Shown: positions 27,882 to 35,560, counted from the stretch's first letter. The stretch is DNA of 64,000 nucleotides from Methanobrevibacter sp. (GCF_017427765.1 NZ_JAFRSC010000016.1:1-64000), one strand, 5' to 3'. Numbers and translations are program-made. Notes: generated from the letters alone by a model not told the origin.

Positions 27882-29194
27882 TTTTCAAGTAATCCTGATT
27901 TGTATAAATTGTTTTTGTATCTTTGAGTATTTTCTAGGCTTTTCATATCAAACTCATCAATAGCATTTGAACCGCTATTGAGTGGATAGTCTCCCCAGTC
28001 AACAGGTTCCCATCCGTATTCTTTACGAACTTCATTAACAGTTCTTACACCATCACGAACCTGTATAGATTCTATATTTGCACGTTTCAATTCATCTTCA
28101 ATATCAATTTCATTAAACTGGAAAACTTCATTAAACCCATTACGGCCAAGGGCTTTGTTGAAACCGGCCTCATAGAATTTGGCCTTGGCATTCATAACAT
28201 TTTTGAACTGTTCCTTTTGAGCTTCACCATTACCACTCCCAAGGTTTGCAGTTTCAATAATACCAACAATAGCCGGTGGTACACGGAATAATGATATTAT
28301 CATGTCTCTGCACATGTTCATCATATTAACATAATCCATATCCTTATTATTCATATTCGCAGACTGATAAGTGGCTCCTTTGACTGCTAACATTCCCCCA
28401 CGTTTACGAACTTCAGATTGGATCATAGCTTGTAATCTTAAAAGTTCAGTATTGAACTCATCATTATCCATATCCTTATCAAAAGCCAAAATTGCAGTAG
28501 GGTCAATACCCTCATTCTCCATGAGTTTCTGATTATAATCCATACCCAGAAACATCATCAGCAACGGCTTTTGAATTGTCTCCAATTTGGACACACCGAA
28601 CTTACTGTCATGAAATTCCGTTGAAGGTTCATAGATATGAATCAACTCATCCGGCTCATAACGGATATGAGGCTTGTTACGGAAACCATACTGGTCGGTG
28701 TCATCAAAGTATCGGATAAGACTTGCAGGAATATACTGCAAACCATTAATGATATGATAATTGTTATGGTCATAATCAAATTCTTCATAGTTCACTTCAA
28801 TGAAAGTATCGCCTACAAGTTCCTGACTGTTCACTATCTGTTTAATGAATACAGGAAAAGTAATGCTGGATTCATTTGATTCAGGATGATTGAACAAGTT
28901 AGTAAGGTATCTTCTGTTATTGATGTTTACTTTGAAATCATCTGGATTGTTGATTTTGAATCCGTTAATCAGGAAAGTATCACTGATTGCGTTTACACAA
29001 CTGTAGACATATGGATTGTTTTTCGCTTGTTTGAAGAAACCATAATGTCCAGCTGTTTTATTAACTGTATTGAATATGAAATGATAGTCTCGGATATATT
29101 GTTGGAATAAACTATCCTCATATGGTTTTCGGAGTACTGGCATTACAGCATTCCTGAATCGGGATTTCATATTCATACGAAAGTTATCTAACAT
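27869..29194 (-). CDS. Portal protein
   Basis: This 441-residue protein has portal family features: an N-terminal region with NNPYVYSCVNAISD, then ELIHIYEPSTEFHDSKFGVSKL, and the long helix motif DMIISLFRVPPAIVGI, in which LFrVPp is widely conserved. It forms the dodecameric channel in one capsid vertex. The order terminase-portal-MuF is the standard one. An RBS (AGGAGAAAC) precedes the start. Confidence 0.9.
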   Translation of the reverse strand: MLDNFRMNMKSRFRNAVMPVLRKPYEDSLFQQYIRDYHFIFNTVNKTAGHYGFFKQAKNNPYVYSCVNAISDTFLINGFKINNPDDFKVNINNRRYLTNLFNHPESNESSITFPVFIKQIVNSQELVGDTFIEVNYEEFDYDHNNYHIINGLQYIPASLIRYFDDTDQYGFRNKPHIRYEPDELIHIYEPSTEFHDSKFGVSKLETIQKPLLMMFLGMDYNQKLMENEGIDPTAILAFDKDMDNDEFNTELLRLQAMIQSEVRKRGGMLAVKGATYQSANMNNKDMDYVNMMNMCRDMIISLFRVPPAIVGIIETANLGSGNGEAQKEQFKNVMNAKAKFYEAGFNKALGRNGFNEVFQFNEIDIEDELKRANIESIQVRDGVRTVNEVRKEYGWEPVDWGDYPLNSGSNAIDEFDMKSLENTQRYKNNLYKSGLLENWMF

Positions 29195-29206
29195 ATTAGT
29201 TTCTCC

Positions 29207-30571
29207 TTAAAAGTAAATTACACCTAATGGTGTTGCGGTATTTGTTGTATTGGTTGGACCGTATAGTCCTCCACGCCACATGTCTGGGCAGTGGTCGTTT
29301 ATTTTTAATGGTCGGTCTTCACCTCTTTGTTGGGCTTTCTTATCCCAACTGTAAGTTTGAGCTTGACTGATGCTGTTGGTACAGTCTTGATGTATTAAGA
29401 ATCTGTTATTATTGAATAAGTCTTGAGTTTTCTTGATATCCTCATAAGTGTCTGGTGCATAGGTTTTGACTTTGAGTTTAACACGATTGTCTTTTTGACA
29501 AGCAGTCTTCAGACTTGCTGCATCGTGTGGTAGGAATATTGTACTGGTCTCGTTGAGATGGTATTTGTCCTGTAGCATTACAATGTCATCGACTCTTTCG
29601 GAGTCTGATTGTGCTACACCGATGTCTTCTTTGTCATAGTAGGTTTCCTCGAGTAAATAGTAAGTGTTACCTTGATGTATGTCTCGATGTATTCCCATTA
29701 CCCCGAAAGTTGTAACGGTACTGACTCCGTAATCGCAGCATAAGTTGATTTCATGAATCTTCTGTTCAGAGGGGAATTCATCTTTCAAGTAATTCCATGT
29801 AAAGACATTCTGTTTAGTATCAAACATGTCATAGATTGCTCCTTCGGCAATAACCCATTCACCAAGAATGTTTCTTTTGTAGAAGACTTCACTTTTCTGA
29901 TTAACTCTCTTAAGTTCCTCTACATATTCTGGTGGTAAATTAGGATTATCATCTAATAGGAACTTCCAAGTCTTAACAGTTCCAGCTTCCAACAGTTCAT
30001 GATTGTTGATATAATTAGTAAAAATATAATGATAAGGACTGTCAGGGTTAGTATTCCAGAACATCTTCGCCCCCACATCACTGCAACGTGATATAGCCAT
30101 TTCAACAGCTGACTGAGGACATCTAGCTATCTCATCAGCATACCAACCACCAACACTCATACCCGCAATAACATCAACAGCTTTCTCATCATTAAAACCC
30201 ATACAATAACAAGTTTTATCCTCAATAAGCAATTCACCATCATGCTGCCGATAATCATAATCAATATTATCAGTATTCAACATAGCAATTAACGGTTTAA
30301 TCACATTACGCTTCAATGACTGCGATGTCTTACCAGATATCAAAAATTCATCACTATCTGATTTAGTGACAAATTCAATCCACCTAGCATTACAGGCAAT
30401 TGTCTTACCGGACCTAACAGATCCATAAGCAATATTAATCCAAGCATCACTACAGAAAATATAATCTAGTGAGGTCATACCCCACTCACCAAAATGGAAA
30501 AAATTCTTATTCTTTCTTCTTTTTAATTTGTTCCTCTTTCCATTTGACATACTTCTGCCTACTTGCTTCAA
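29207..30571 (-). CDS. Terminase large subunit
   Basis: This is a 454-residue packaging motor. Walker A is GSVRSGKT (residues 50-57). A Walker-B-like WYADEIAR is at about 143-150, followed by a coupling motif region (FWNTNPDSPYHY). The C-terminal nuclease has the opening acidic motif LCCDYGVSTVTTFGV at about 275 and later acidic residues. The start is ambiguous: the first ATG overlaps the small terminase by 65 bases, while MSNGKRN (8th codon) or MTSLDY (32nd codon) are alternatives. All keep the ATPase core. Confidence 0.92.
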   Translation of the reverse strand: MKQVGRSMSNGKRNKLKRRKNKNFFHFGEWGMTSLDYIFCSDAWINIAYGSVRSGKTIACNARWIEFVTKSDSDEFLISGKTSQSLKRNVIKPLIAMLNTDNIDYDYRQHDGELLIEDKTCYCMGFNDEKAVDVIAGMSVGGWYADEIARCPQSAVEMAISRCSDVGAKMFWNTNPDSPYHYIFTNYINNHELLEAGTVKTWKFLLDDNPNLPPEYVEELKRVNQKSEVFYKRNILGEWVIAEGAIYDMFDTKQNVFTWNYLKDEFPSEQKIHEINLCCDYGVSTVTTFGVMGIHRDIHQGNTYYLLEETYYDKEDIGVAQSDSERVDDIVMLQDKYHLNETSTIFLPHDAASLKTACQKDNRVKLKVKTYAPDTYEDIKKTQDLFNNNRFLIHQDCTNSISQAQTYSWDKKAQQRGEDRPLKINDHCPDMWRGGLYGPTNTTNTATPLGVIYF

Positions 30572-31145
30572 TTGAATCAGATAAACCGATTACTTCATTA
30601 TTAACATTAACCTCTACATCAGGGCCAGTGTCTTTAAAGTAATCATTGAATAATTTATTAGCATCTAAAGCTAAACGTGCAACATCTTTTGATGTGACAT
30701 TACTATCAGGGTCTTGGGCATCCTTTTTAGCTTTCTCAAATATGCCTGGAAATTCAGCAGCAACCTTTGCCACACCACGCATATTATCAGCAATAGTTTC
30801 GGAAACAGTCCGGATAGTTTCTTCAACATCAGTTGTACTTTGAACCACAGCACTAGTGGCATTATCCAATTTTTCAGATTGTTCTTTTTCCGCTTTGAGT
30901 TTTTCAGCTTTCTTTTTCTTTTGCAACTCACGCTTTTTCTCTGCACGTCTATTAAGCTCAGCTTCAACCCTTGCTTCCATATTAATTTTAGTAGCTTTGT
31001 AACGGTTCAGAGTCCTTGGTGATATGTCTTCATTATATGTATCTTTCAACCAAGTAGACACATCCTTTCCAGTTTCATTTCGAGATAATCGTTCGACTAT
31101 TTCATCAAAATGGTCACTTGATTCAATTAGACTTTTTCGTGCCAT
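30507..31145 (-). CDS. Terminase small subunit
   Basis: This is a 212-residue protein directly upstream of, and overlapping, the large terminase. Residues 1-50 form a helix-turn-helix region (NETGKDVSTWLKDTYNEDISPRTLNRYK), residues 60-100 are a Lys/Glu-rich coiled coil, and the C-terminal part is helical. This matches DNA-recognition subunits that select the packaging start. Five TTGG(C/T)CA repeats lie just in front of the gene and are candidate binding sites. Confidence 0.8.
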   Translation of the reverse strand: MARKSLIESSDHFDEIVERLSRNETGKDVSTWLKDTYNEDISPRTLNRYKATKINMEARVEAELNRRAEKKRELQKKKKAEKLKAEKEQSEKLDNATSAVVQSTTDVEETIRTVSETIADNMRGVAKVAAEFPGIFEKAKKDAQDPDSNVTSKDVARLALDANKLFNDYFKDTGPDVEVNVNNEVIGLSDSIEASRQKYVKWKEEQIKKKKE

Positions 31146-31185
31146 GTTATCTACATCAATTAATATTTTTTTAGTAAAAGGTCGT

Positions 31186-31238
31186 AATTGGCCAAAATCG
31201 TTTTGGTCATTTGGTCAAAATAATTGGCCAATTGGCCA
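31186..31238. repeat. TTGG(C/T)CA repeat cluster before terminase
   Basis: Five related copies lie within 53 bases: AATTGGCCAAAA (31186-31197), TTTTGGTCA (31201-31209), TTTGGTCAAAA (31210-31220), and two AATTGGCCA copies (31222-31230 and 31230-31238). The last two make the 14-base perfect palindrome TGGCCAATTGGCCA. The location, 40 bases upstream of the terminase start, fits a packaging-initiation (pac/cos) recognition site, or an operator for the late operon. Confidence 0.65.
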
Positions 31239-31268
31239 CTATTAAAATTAAAATAATAAAAATTTTCT

Positions 31269-31697
31269 TTATAATCTGATTATGTTAAAGTAGATGTTTG
31301 AGATGATTGTTATTGCTGTGAATACTAAACCAATAATGACTAGTCTCGTATTACTCTTTTTATCAGCTTCTTTTTTGGCTTCTTCAGCAGCTGTTTGCAT
31401 TTCTTCTTTGTAATCTTTTAATGCTTGTTTTTGTTGTTCGATTAATTGTTCTTGAAGAGCAATTTGAGTTTCCATTGTTTTTAATCGTAATTCTAATTCT
31501 TTATCTGCTGTGTTACTTTGAAGAATTATTTTATTTATATCATCGGATATGTTATCTACTTTGTCTGTGAGTTTATCTATTTTATCATTCAATTCATCTA
31601 TCCTCTGTTCTTTGAACTTGGACCGTTCGGATAATCTTTCGATTTCACGTGATTGTCCTTGGATTTGCTCTTCATGGATGCATTCATGTGCAGGCAT
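31269..31697 (-). CDS. Coiled-coil membrane-anchored lysis-type protein
   Basis: This 142-residue protein starts at ATG 31697, because AGGTGAT lies just upstream of it. A GTG three codons earlier is part of that ribosome-binding site. Residues 15-110 are a long heptad coiled coil (LSERSKFKEQRIDELNDKID and onward) and the C-terminus is one membrane span (LVIIGLVFTAITIISNIYF). The architecture resembles haemolysin XhlA-type or spanin-like lysis partners. It lies next to a holin-like gene. Confidence 0.65.
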   Translation of the reverse strand: MPAHECIHEEQIQGQSREIERLSERSKFKEQRIDELNDKIDKLTDKVDNISDDINKIILQSNTADKELELRLKTMETQIALQEQLIEQQKQALKDYKEEMQTAAEEAKKEADKKSNTRLVIIGLVFTAITIISNIYFNIIRL

Positions 31698-31797
31698 CTG
31701 TATCACCTGCTATGTAAATGTCATTTAATTTTTCATATTCTGAAGCTGGGTCGATGTCTTCGATGATGTTTTCATCATTGGTTTTAGCATCCTCCAT
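31684..31797 (-). CDS. Possible 37-residue acidic peptide
   Basis: This small frame starts MEDAKTNDENIIEDI, overlaps the end of the holin-like gene by 14 bases and the start of the coiled-coil gene by 14 bases, and has GGAGATG upstream. It is acidic, without a membrane span or known motif. The overlaps and RBS support translation, but the length makes the call uncertain. Confidence 0.4.
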   Translation of the reverse strand: MEDAKTNDENIIEDIDPASEYEKLNDIYIAGDTDACT

Positions 31798-32089
31798 CGA
31801 GATCATCTCCAACTACATCATTTTCAGTATTAGTTTCAATTTCTGTTTCGGTAGTTGGATCAACATCATTGTATTGTTCATGGACTATTTCTTCAGCAAC
31901 TTCAACACGATGGTCTTCTGTTTTTTGTGCTAGAATCCATGATGCAGCACCTATCAGTACTGGTATTGTCCATACATATTCTGCGGGGATTATTTGTGTT
32001 AATCCGTCTTTACCTAAAGCTGTTATTATCATTGCTATGAATGCTACAGCTGTTGCTATTTTACTTTTATATTTGAAAGATTCAACCAT
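31784..32089 (-). CDS. Holin-like membrane protein
   Basis: This is a 101-residue protein with two membrane spans (ATAVAFIAMIITALG and VWTIPVLIGAASWILA) separated by a short Pro-containing turn, followed by an acidic cytoplasmic tail. This is the class II holin layout. It is encoded just before the late operon and beside the coiled-coil membrane protein. I infer that it permeabilises the membrane at lysis; the lytic enzyme may be the hub peptidase or one outside the window. Confidence 0.65.
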   Translation of the reverse strand: MVESFKYKSKIATAVAFIAMIITALGKDGLTQIIPAEYVWTIPVLIGAASWILAQKTEDHRVEVAEEIVHEQYNDVDPTTETEIETNTENDVVGDDLDGGC

Positions 32090-32138
32090 GGTTAATCACT
32101 TTAATTAGTTTTTGTTTCATGAAAAAAATTAGTGGTAA

Positions 32139-32182
32139 GTGTTATGGAGAGGATTTGCACCCCCTCAGCCTATTTATAACAC
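32139..32182 (-). ncRNA. tRNA-like minihelix element
   Basis: On the minus strand, GTGTTAT (32182-32176) pairs with ATAACAC (32145-32139) like an acceptor stem. The enclosed GGGGGTGCAAATCCTCT resembles a T arm, differing by one base from the consensus GGTTCAAATCC box. D and anticodon arms are absent. It is either a tRNA-derived remnant or a deliberate tRNA mimic. It lies in the leader region of the lysis/late operon. Confidence 0.4.
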
Positions 32183-32251
32183 CAAATATGAAATTCTTAG
32201 ATGCAATACGTTTTTTTTAATCGAAATTAAAGAATATAACATTTTTTTTGG

Positions 32252-32272
32252 TGTTATGGTTCGCCCATAACA
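32252..32272. other. 8-bp hairpin sharing GTGTTATGG with the minihelix
   Basis: TGTTATGG (32252-32259) and CCATAACA (32265-32272) form a perfect stem around TTCGC. The arm sequence GTGTTATGG also occurs at 32139-32147, so the two elements are related repeats. Possible roles are a regulator site, an attenuator or a recombination remnant. Confidence 0.5.
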
Positions 32273-32290
32273 TTAGCATATATGAAAAAA

Positions 32291-32442
32291 GGAGTAAATG
32301 GAGTAAAAAAGGAAAATGTGGAAGTAACAAAATTTGTATATGAAATTCGAAAAAGCAAAAAAATTTTTTGATTAAAAAGTACCTGGAAATGATAAATTAC
32401 AGTAGTTATATAATATCCTTTTTTTACTCCATATTTGACTCC
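32291..32442. promoter_or_regulatory. Promoter region flanked by GGAGTAAA inverted repeats
   Basis: GGAGTAAATGGAGTAAAAAA (32291-32310) has an imperfect inverted copy at 32420-32442. Between them lies the palindromic TATA-like TTATATAA (32406-32413). A leftward transcript would start near 32384 and run into the lysis and late genes. Paired inverted sites around a TATA box suggest a viral activator or repressor. The 404-base gap between the zinc-ribbon and holin genes contains no credible gene. Confidence 0.5.
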
Positions 32443-32493
32443 ATTTTATTTTATTGAGGTAATCAAATGATAAGAATAAGACTTAGTATTTTA

Positions 32494-32694
32494 TTATATG
32501 ATGAGTAATCCATATGGTAAGTCGAATTTTATTCCGGCGCTATAGTTGTAACTAGCACGGGTGATTAAACCACACTTTGTACAGTATTCATAGCTGCGGT
32601 CTTCACTACGGACTATTGTTAATGTCTTGCATTCGGGACATTTGTCAGTATTTTCGACTTCTTCGATTTCGTCTTCAGGAATTTCATCACACAT
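32494..32694 (-). CDS. TFB-like zinc ribbon protein
   Basis: This is a 66-residue protein. Residues 18-47 form a four-cysteine zinc ribbon, CPECxxxTIVRSEDRSYEYCTKCGLI, closely following the N-terminal ribbon of archaeal transcription factor TFB, including the CGLI end. The acidic N-terminus and the C-terminal IKFDLPYGLLII are not part of TFB. It is the first gene behind the TATA box at 32801-32810. I infer a transcription regulator acting at the RNA polymerase dock, possibly the early-late switch. Confidence 0.7.
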   Translation of the reverse strand: MCDEIPEDEIEEVENTDKCPECKTLTIVRSEDRSYEYCTKCGLITRASYNYSAGIKFDLPYGLLII

Positions 32695-32768
32695 ACTAAT
32701 AATCTCTTATATTAGTAAGTTACATCGTCCTGGAAAGATTAATATTGACTTTAAACTCTTTTTTAGTG

Positions 32769-32810
32769 TTGACTAGTCAATACCCTAAAAAAATAAGTAA
32801 TATATTTATA
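32769..32810 (-). promoter_or_regulatory. TATA box and operator palindrome
   Basis: On the minus strand TATAAATATA (32810-32801) is a near-perfect archaeal TATA box. About 25 bases downstream, where transcription should begin, lies the perfect 12-base palindrome TTGACTAGTCAA (32769-32780). An operator over the start site would give repression. The transcript would lead into the zinc-ribbon gene. Confidence 0.65.
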
Positions 32811-32894
32811 CTAGTACATATAGATTATATATCAGTATAAAACTTTTTTTGATTCTTTTTTTATAAAAAAAAGAATAAGATGACAAAAAGAGTT

Positions 32895-33239
32895 TTAGTC
32901 ATAGTAAGCAGGCTCCCACTCAAAAAACCAGAAAAAATCCTTACCAATAACCAACTCATGCACACAACCATCCAACAAACTAAAAATTAACTTATCAGAA
33001 TAAACCTCCAATTTCACAAGACTATTCAAAGGGAATGTGAAATCCTTCCTCTTCTTACCACCATCACATTTAACCCACTCATTATTAGAAACAGTTAAAT
33101 CAGCAAGAAAAACCACATTCCTTTGACTGAAAAACTCTGTTAAAGCATCCAATAAACTATCCACTTCCTCATTCCTTTCACGATTCTGGTCCACCATACA
33201 CATTGGTGGTTTAAAAGTAATATTATCCGCACGAATCAT
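32895..33239 (-). CDS. Hypothetical protein
   Basis: This is a 114-residue protein overlapping the upstream gene by 4 bases. The central part is beta-rich (VVFLADLTVSNNEWVKC, then LVKLEVYSDKLIFSLL) and ends in a Trp/Phe/Tyr cluster. It is not recognised. It closes the early operon just before the promoter at 32.8 kb. Confidence 0.6.
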   Translation of the reverse strand: MIRADNITFKPPMCMVDQNRERNEEVDSLLDALTEFFSQRNVVFLADLTVSNNEWVKCDGGKKRKDFTFPLNSLVKLEVYSDKLIFSLLDGCVHELVIGKDFFWFFEWEPAYYD

Positions 33240-33709
33240 CGTTTACCCTCTCTTATTAAAACATCATGTTCATCTTTACTGGTTTGACGAGGCACAATCG
33301 GAACACGTTGCATGAATTTCAAAGCTAATCTGCATAAAATATTCTCAAAGATTTGGTCTGTTAACTTATATTTCTTAGTGATCCTGTAATTGGATAATTT
33401 TATCCTTGGAGTTTCCAGTTTTTTCACGAAGAATATGAAAGCAAGGATTATGCATTCTTCACTTGCCTGACGGTGCAGGTTCTGGAAATCAGAATTAAAA
33501 TCATCAATTAGTTCACGTACTAATTGTTTCTGATTTGGAGTTAACACTAATATCTTTGCTTCTAATAATAGTTCATCTAATATTAGGTGTCTGTTTTTCC
33601 TTTTGCTTTCAATGTTTATCTTGTTTTTCGTATCATTGCTTCTTTGTTCGCCTTTCACATAGGGTTGTTCGTATAGGTCTAACAGGAAATCAATGTCTCT
33701 TTCACTCAT
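33236..33709 (-). CDS. Cyclin-like (TFB core-like) protein
   Basis: This is a 157-residue helical protein. Residues 55-135 have the pattern of one cyclin-fold repeat as in TFB: LVRELIDDFNSDFQNLHRQ, then EECIILAFIFFVKKLETPRI, then YKLTDQIFENILCRLALKF. TFB would have two such repeats plus a zinc ribbon; here there is one, while a zinc ribbon is encoded 500 bases away. I infer a transcription factor, with moderate confidence. Confidence 0.5.
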   Translation of the reverse strand: MSERDIDFLLDLYEQPYVKGEQRSNDTKNKINIESKRKNRHLILDELLLEAKILVLTPNQKQLVRELIDDFNSDFQNLHRQASEECIILAFIFFVKKLETPRIKLSNYRITKKYKLTDQIFENILCRLALKFMQRVPIVPRQTSKDEHDVLIREGKR

Positions 33710-33788
33710 AGGGTATCACCTGAATTACTCTTTTATCCGCACCTATGATAATATGTTCATCTGTTTTCACAGCCACTATTACTGTCAT
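33702..33788 (-). CDS. Possible 28-residue peptide
   Basis: This short frame (starts MTVIVAVKTDEHIIIGADKR) has a good RBS, GGGAGGTTAAT, and ends overlapping the next gene by 8 bases. The sequence follows the first strands of proteasome-type Ntn hydrolases (Thr1, then GADKR), but the rest of such an enzyme is absent. It may be a remnant or a genuine small peptide. Confidence 0.45.
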   Translation of the reverse strand: MTVIVAVKTDEHIIIGADKRVIQVIPYE

Positions 33789-33801
33789 ATTAACCTCCCA
33801 T

Positions 33802-34095
33802 TTAATCTTTGATGTTTAGTTGAGTTCGTATTTGACTGTTTAATCTGTGCATTGTTTCAATAGCTAATTGGTGGCATGCTTCTTCATTGAATATTTCATT
33901 TGGATAGAATTTAATAAATGGAGCATCTTGGAAATTCAATGTAGGATAATCACTTGTAGCGGATAATTCAATTTTCAGGTCTTCGTATATTTGGCGTATT
34001 AATTTTTCTCCATCTACATTAAGTGTTACGGTGTCCTTTGTTATTTTCTCGATGTCTATGCATTCTTTTATTTTAATTGAATCAAGGTATACCAT
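33802..34095 (-). CDS. Hypothetical protein
   Basis: This is a 97-residue protein with no recognised family. The N-terminal half is beta-rich (VTLNVDGEKLIRQIYEDLKI) and the C-terminal half helical (ACHQLAIETMHRLNSQIRTQL). It is preceded within 1 base by another small gene and is part of the early operon. Confidence 0.6.
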   Translation of the reverse strand: MVYLDSIKIKECIDIEKITKDTVTLNVDGEKLIRQIYEDLKIELSATSDYPTLNFQDAPFIKFYPNEIFNEEACHQLAIETMHRLNSQIRTQLNIKD

Positions 34096-34096
34096 T

Positions 34097-34267
34097 CTAT
34101 AACTCTCCTATGCAACGTCGTTTTGCAAGCATTCCTAATTTTGTTATTCTTGTTTCGTTTGGATTTTCAGCGATTATTTCATCAATTATTTTAAGTATGT
34201 CTTCTTTGCGGTGACATCTGCTATCATACCAACAGCTAAGTACATATTGTAATACTTTATTTCTCAT
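34097..34267 (-). CDS. Small hypothetical protein
   Basis: This is a 56-residue frame (MRNKVLQYVLSC to RRCIGEL). It overlaps the end of the ASCH gene by 11 bases and ends 1 base before the next start. It is basic, with three Cys and a helical middle (DILKIIDEIIAENPNETR). It uses TAG as its stop. Tight packing supports it as a real gene; the function is unknown. Confidence 0.6.
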   Translation of the reverse strand: MRNKVLQYVLSCWYDSRCHRKEDILKIIDEIIAENPNETRITKLGMLAKRRCIGEL

Positions 34268-34586
34268 TGATATCAACTACTTTGAATTGGATATAGTAAA
34301 TTCGTGTAAGTGAGTCGAGGACGGGATAGATGTCTAATAGTTCTGATTTTAGTTTTTCAGCTGAAGTGTATCCTTCACGTTTGGCATCATCATCATTCAC
34401 ATATTTGAATTGCTTGTAACCGGAATGTGTTATTTCGATGAAGCATTCATTTTCGGTTCCTGGGAAGATTGCTTTTACGATTTGCCCATCTTTGAATTTT
34501 TTATTATGTTTTCTGATGGTTTGTGTTTTTATTCCAGATATGATGTCTGCGTAGTATTTTTTATTGAATTTCAGTAATTCGTACAT
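34257..34586 (-). CDS. ASCH-domain protein
   Basis: This 109-residue protein follows the ASCH (PUA-like) pattern: LKFNKKYYADIISGIKTQTI with the conserved GxKxxTIR, a central beta segment (ECFIEITHSGYKQF), then DDDAKREGYTSAEKLKSEL and a final strand (IYYIQFKVVDI). ASCH proteins bind RNA or act on modified nucleosides. The length is typical of the stand-alone phage type. Confidence 0.8.
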   Translation of the reverse strand: MYELLKFNKKYYADIISGIKTQTIRKHNKKFKDGQIVKAIFPGTENECFIEITHSGYKQFKYVNDDDAKREGYTSAEKLKSELLDIYPVLDSLTRIYYIQFKVVDINEK

Positions 34587-34589
34587 TGT

Positions 34590-34814
34590 TTATTGTCTCC
34601 TTTTTTCGTAGTATTGGCATGCGGTGTCGTTGAATTTTACTTTTAATGTTGGAACTTCATGTTTTGTTTTTTCTGCGGAGTCTGGTTGTGGTTCAGATTC
34701 CTCTGGTTGTGGTGGGAATAGTTCATCTGCTTTATTACAGTAATGATAAAAGTATCCGTCGGTTGTTGTTTCAGTTTTCATGAAGTGTTTGCATTTTCCA
34801 CAAATATTAACCAT
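34590..34814 (-). CDS. Cys-containing mini-protein
   Basis: This is a 74-residue protein with an N-terminal CGKCKHF, a later YCNKAD and a final CQYYEKRR, giving a four-cysteine set like the other small genes of this virus. The middle is a Pro/Glu-rich linker. Probably a small metal-binding protein; the partner is unknown. Confidence 0.6.
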   Translation of the reverse strand: MVNICGKCKHFMKTETTTDGYFYHYCNKADELFPPQPEESEPQPDSAEKTKHEVPTLKVKFNDTACQYYEKRRQ

Positions 34815-34835
34815 TGTTATTCACCTTCAAAAGAT

Positions 34836-35258
34836 TTATTCTTCATATTTCACTCTTAGCTCATCTTCATACAATCTTTTCAAATGTCCAAGATAATCAA
34901 TAGCTTTCACTATATCTCTTGAAGCATTGTCTTTTTTTCCAGCTCTTACTGTGTATTTGATTACGTTTCCTTTGATGAAACCTATTGTTTCTTCACGTGA
35001 GAGTAATCCTTTTTTGAATGCTTCTAATGGACTTAATCCATTGCCTGCATAATATTCGGGTTCTGCTAATCTTTCACAATCTTTTCCTTTTTCTTCAAGT
35101 TCCCTAATGTTTGTTGGTATGTCTTCCATATTATCCTCTCTTTCTGAATGCATTTCTTTTATTAACTTCTGTTTAAACTGATTTAATTCATCTCCAACTA
35201 ATGGTACAGGTACACACCGGCCTCTATAAAAAGACTGCTCAGGCATTTCAAATCCCAT
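34836..35258 (-). CDS. DUF3310 family protein
   Basis: This is a 140-residue protein. Residues 65-135 match DUF3310 (SaV-like): PEYYAGNGLSPLEAFKKGLL, then GNVIKYTVRAGKKDN and DIVKAIDYLGHLKRL. The family is common in phages and of uncertain function; it is often annotated as nucleotide kinase-like. The N-terminal 60 residues are extra. Confidence 0.8.
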   Translation of the reverse strand: MGFEMPEQSFYRGRCVPVPLVGDELNQFKQKLIKEMHSEREDNMEDIPTNIRELEEKGKDCERLAEPEYYAGNGLSPLEAFKKGLLSREETIGFIKGNVIKYTVRAGKKDNASRDIVKAIDYLGHLKRLYEDELRVKYEE

Positions 35259-35260
35259 TT

Positions 35261-35560
35261 TTAGATCACCCCTAAATCAAGAACATCTTCAGCATTAATC
35301 ACAGCATATTCAACAATATTTCCATAACTAATATAGACATGACTCTTTTCTTCTTGAGATATATGCAACATATCCGTTTTGAATTCTATTAACTACACAC
35401 GATTCAAATAGAAAATTGTATTATTATCCCTGTAATCTAATTGTAAGCTTAAAACAAAATTATTAACATCTGATAATCCTTCAATAATGTTTTTTATTTC
35501 TTCTCCAATTGGTGGAGCATCCAAGTAGGTTTCTACTTTTAACTTGTTCAAATGTATCAT
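35261..35560 (-). pseudogene. Gene interrupted by an in-frame amber codon
   Basis: From an ATG at 35560 (overlapping the ERCC4 stop by 4 bases) a frame runs 55 codons, meets TAG at 35393-35395, and continues in the same frame for 43 more codons to TAA at 35261-35263, just before the next gene. Both halves look protein-like (ETYLDAPPIGEEIKNIIEGL; HVYISYGNIVEYAVINAEDV). Either a recent nonsense mutation or readthrough. Other genes here use TAG as a true stop. Confidence 0.6.

Noticed and set aside
31141..31245. CRISPR-like array
   Set aside because: The TTGGCCA units are 7-12 bases with 0-5-base spacing, with no unique spacers and no cas genes.
35261..35560. Pyrrolysine insertion at TAG
   Set aside because: No pyl genes or PYL tRNA are visible, other genes end in TAG, and pseudomurein-type hosts are not known to use pyrrolysine.
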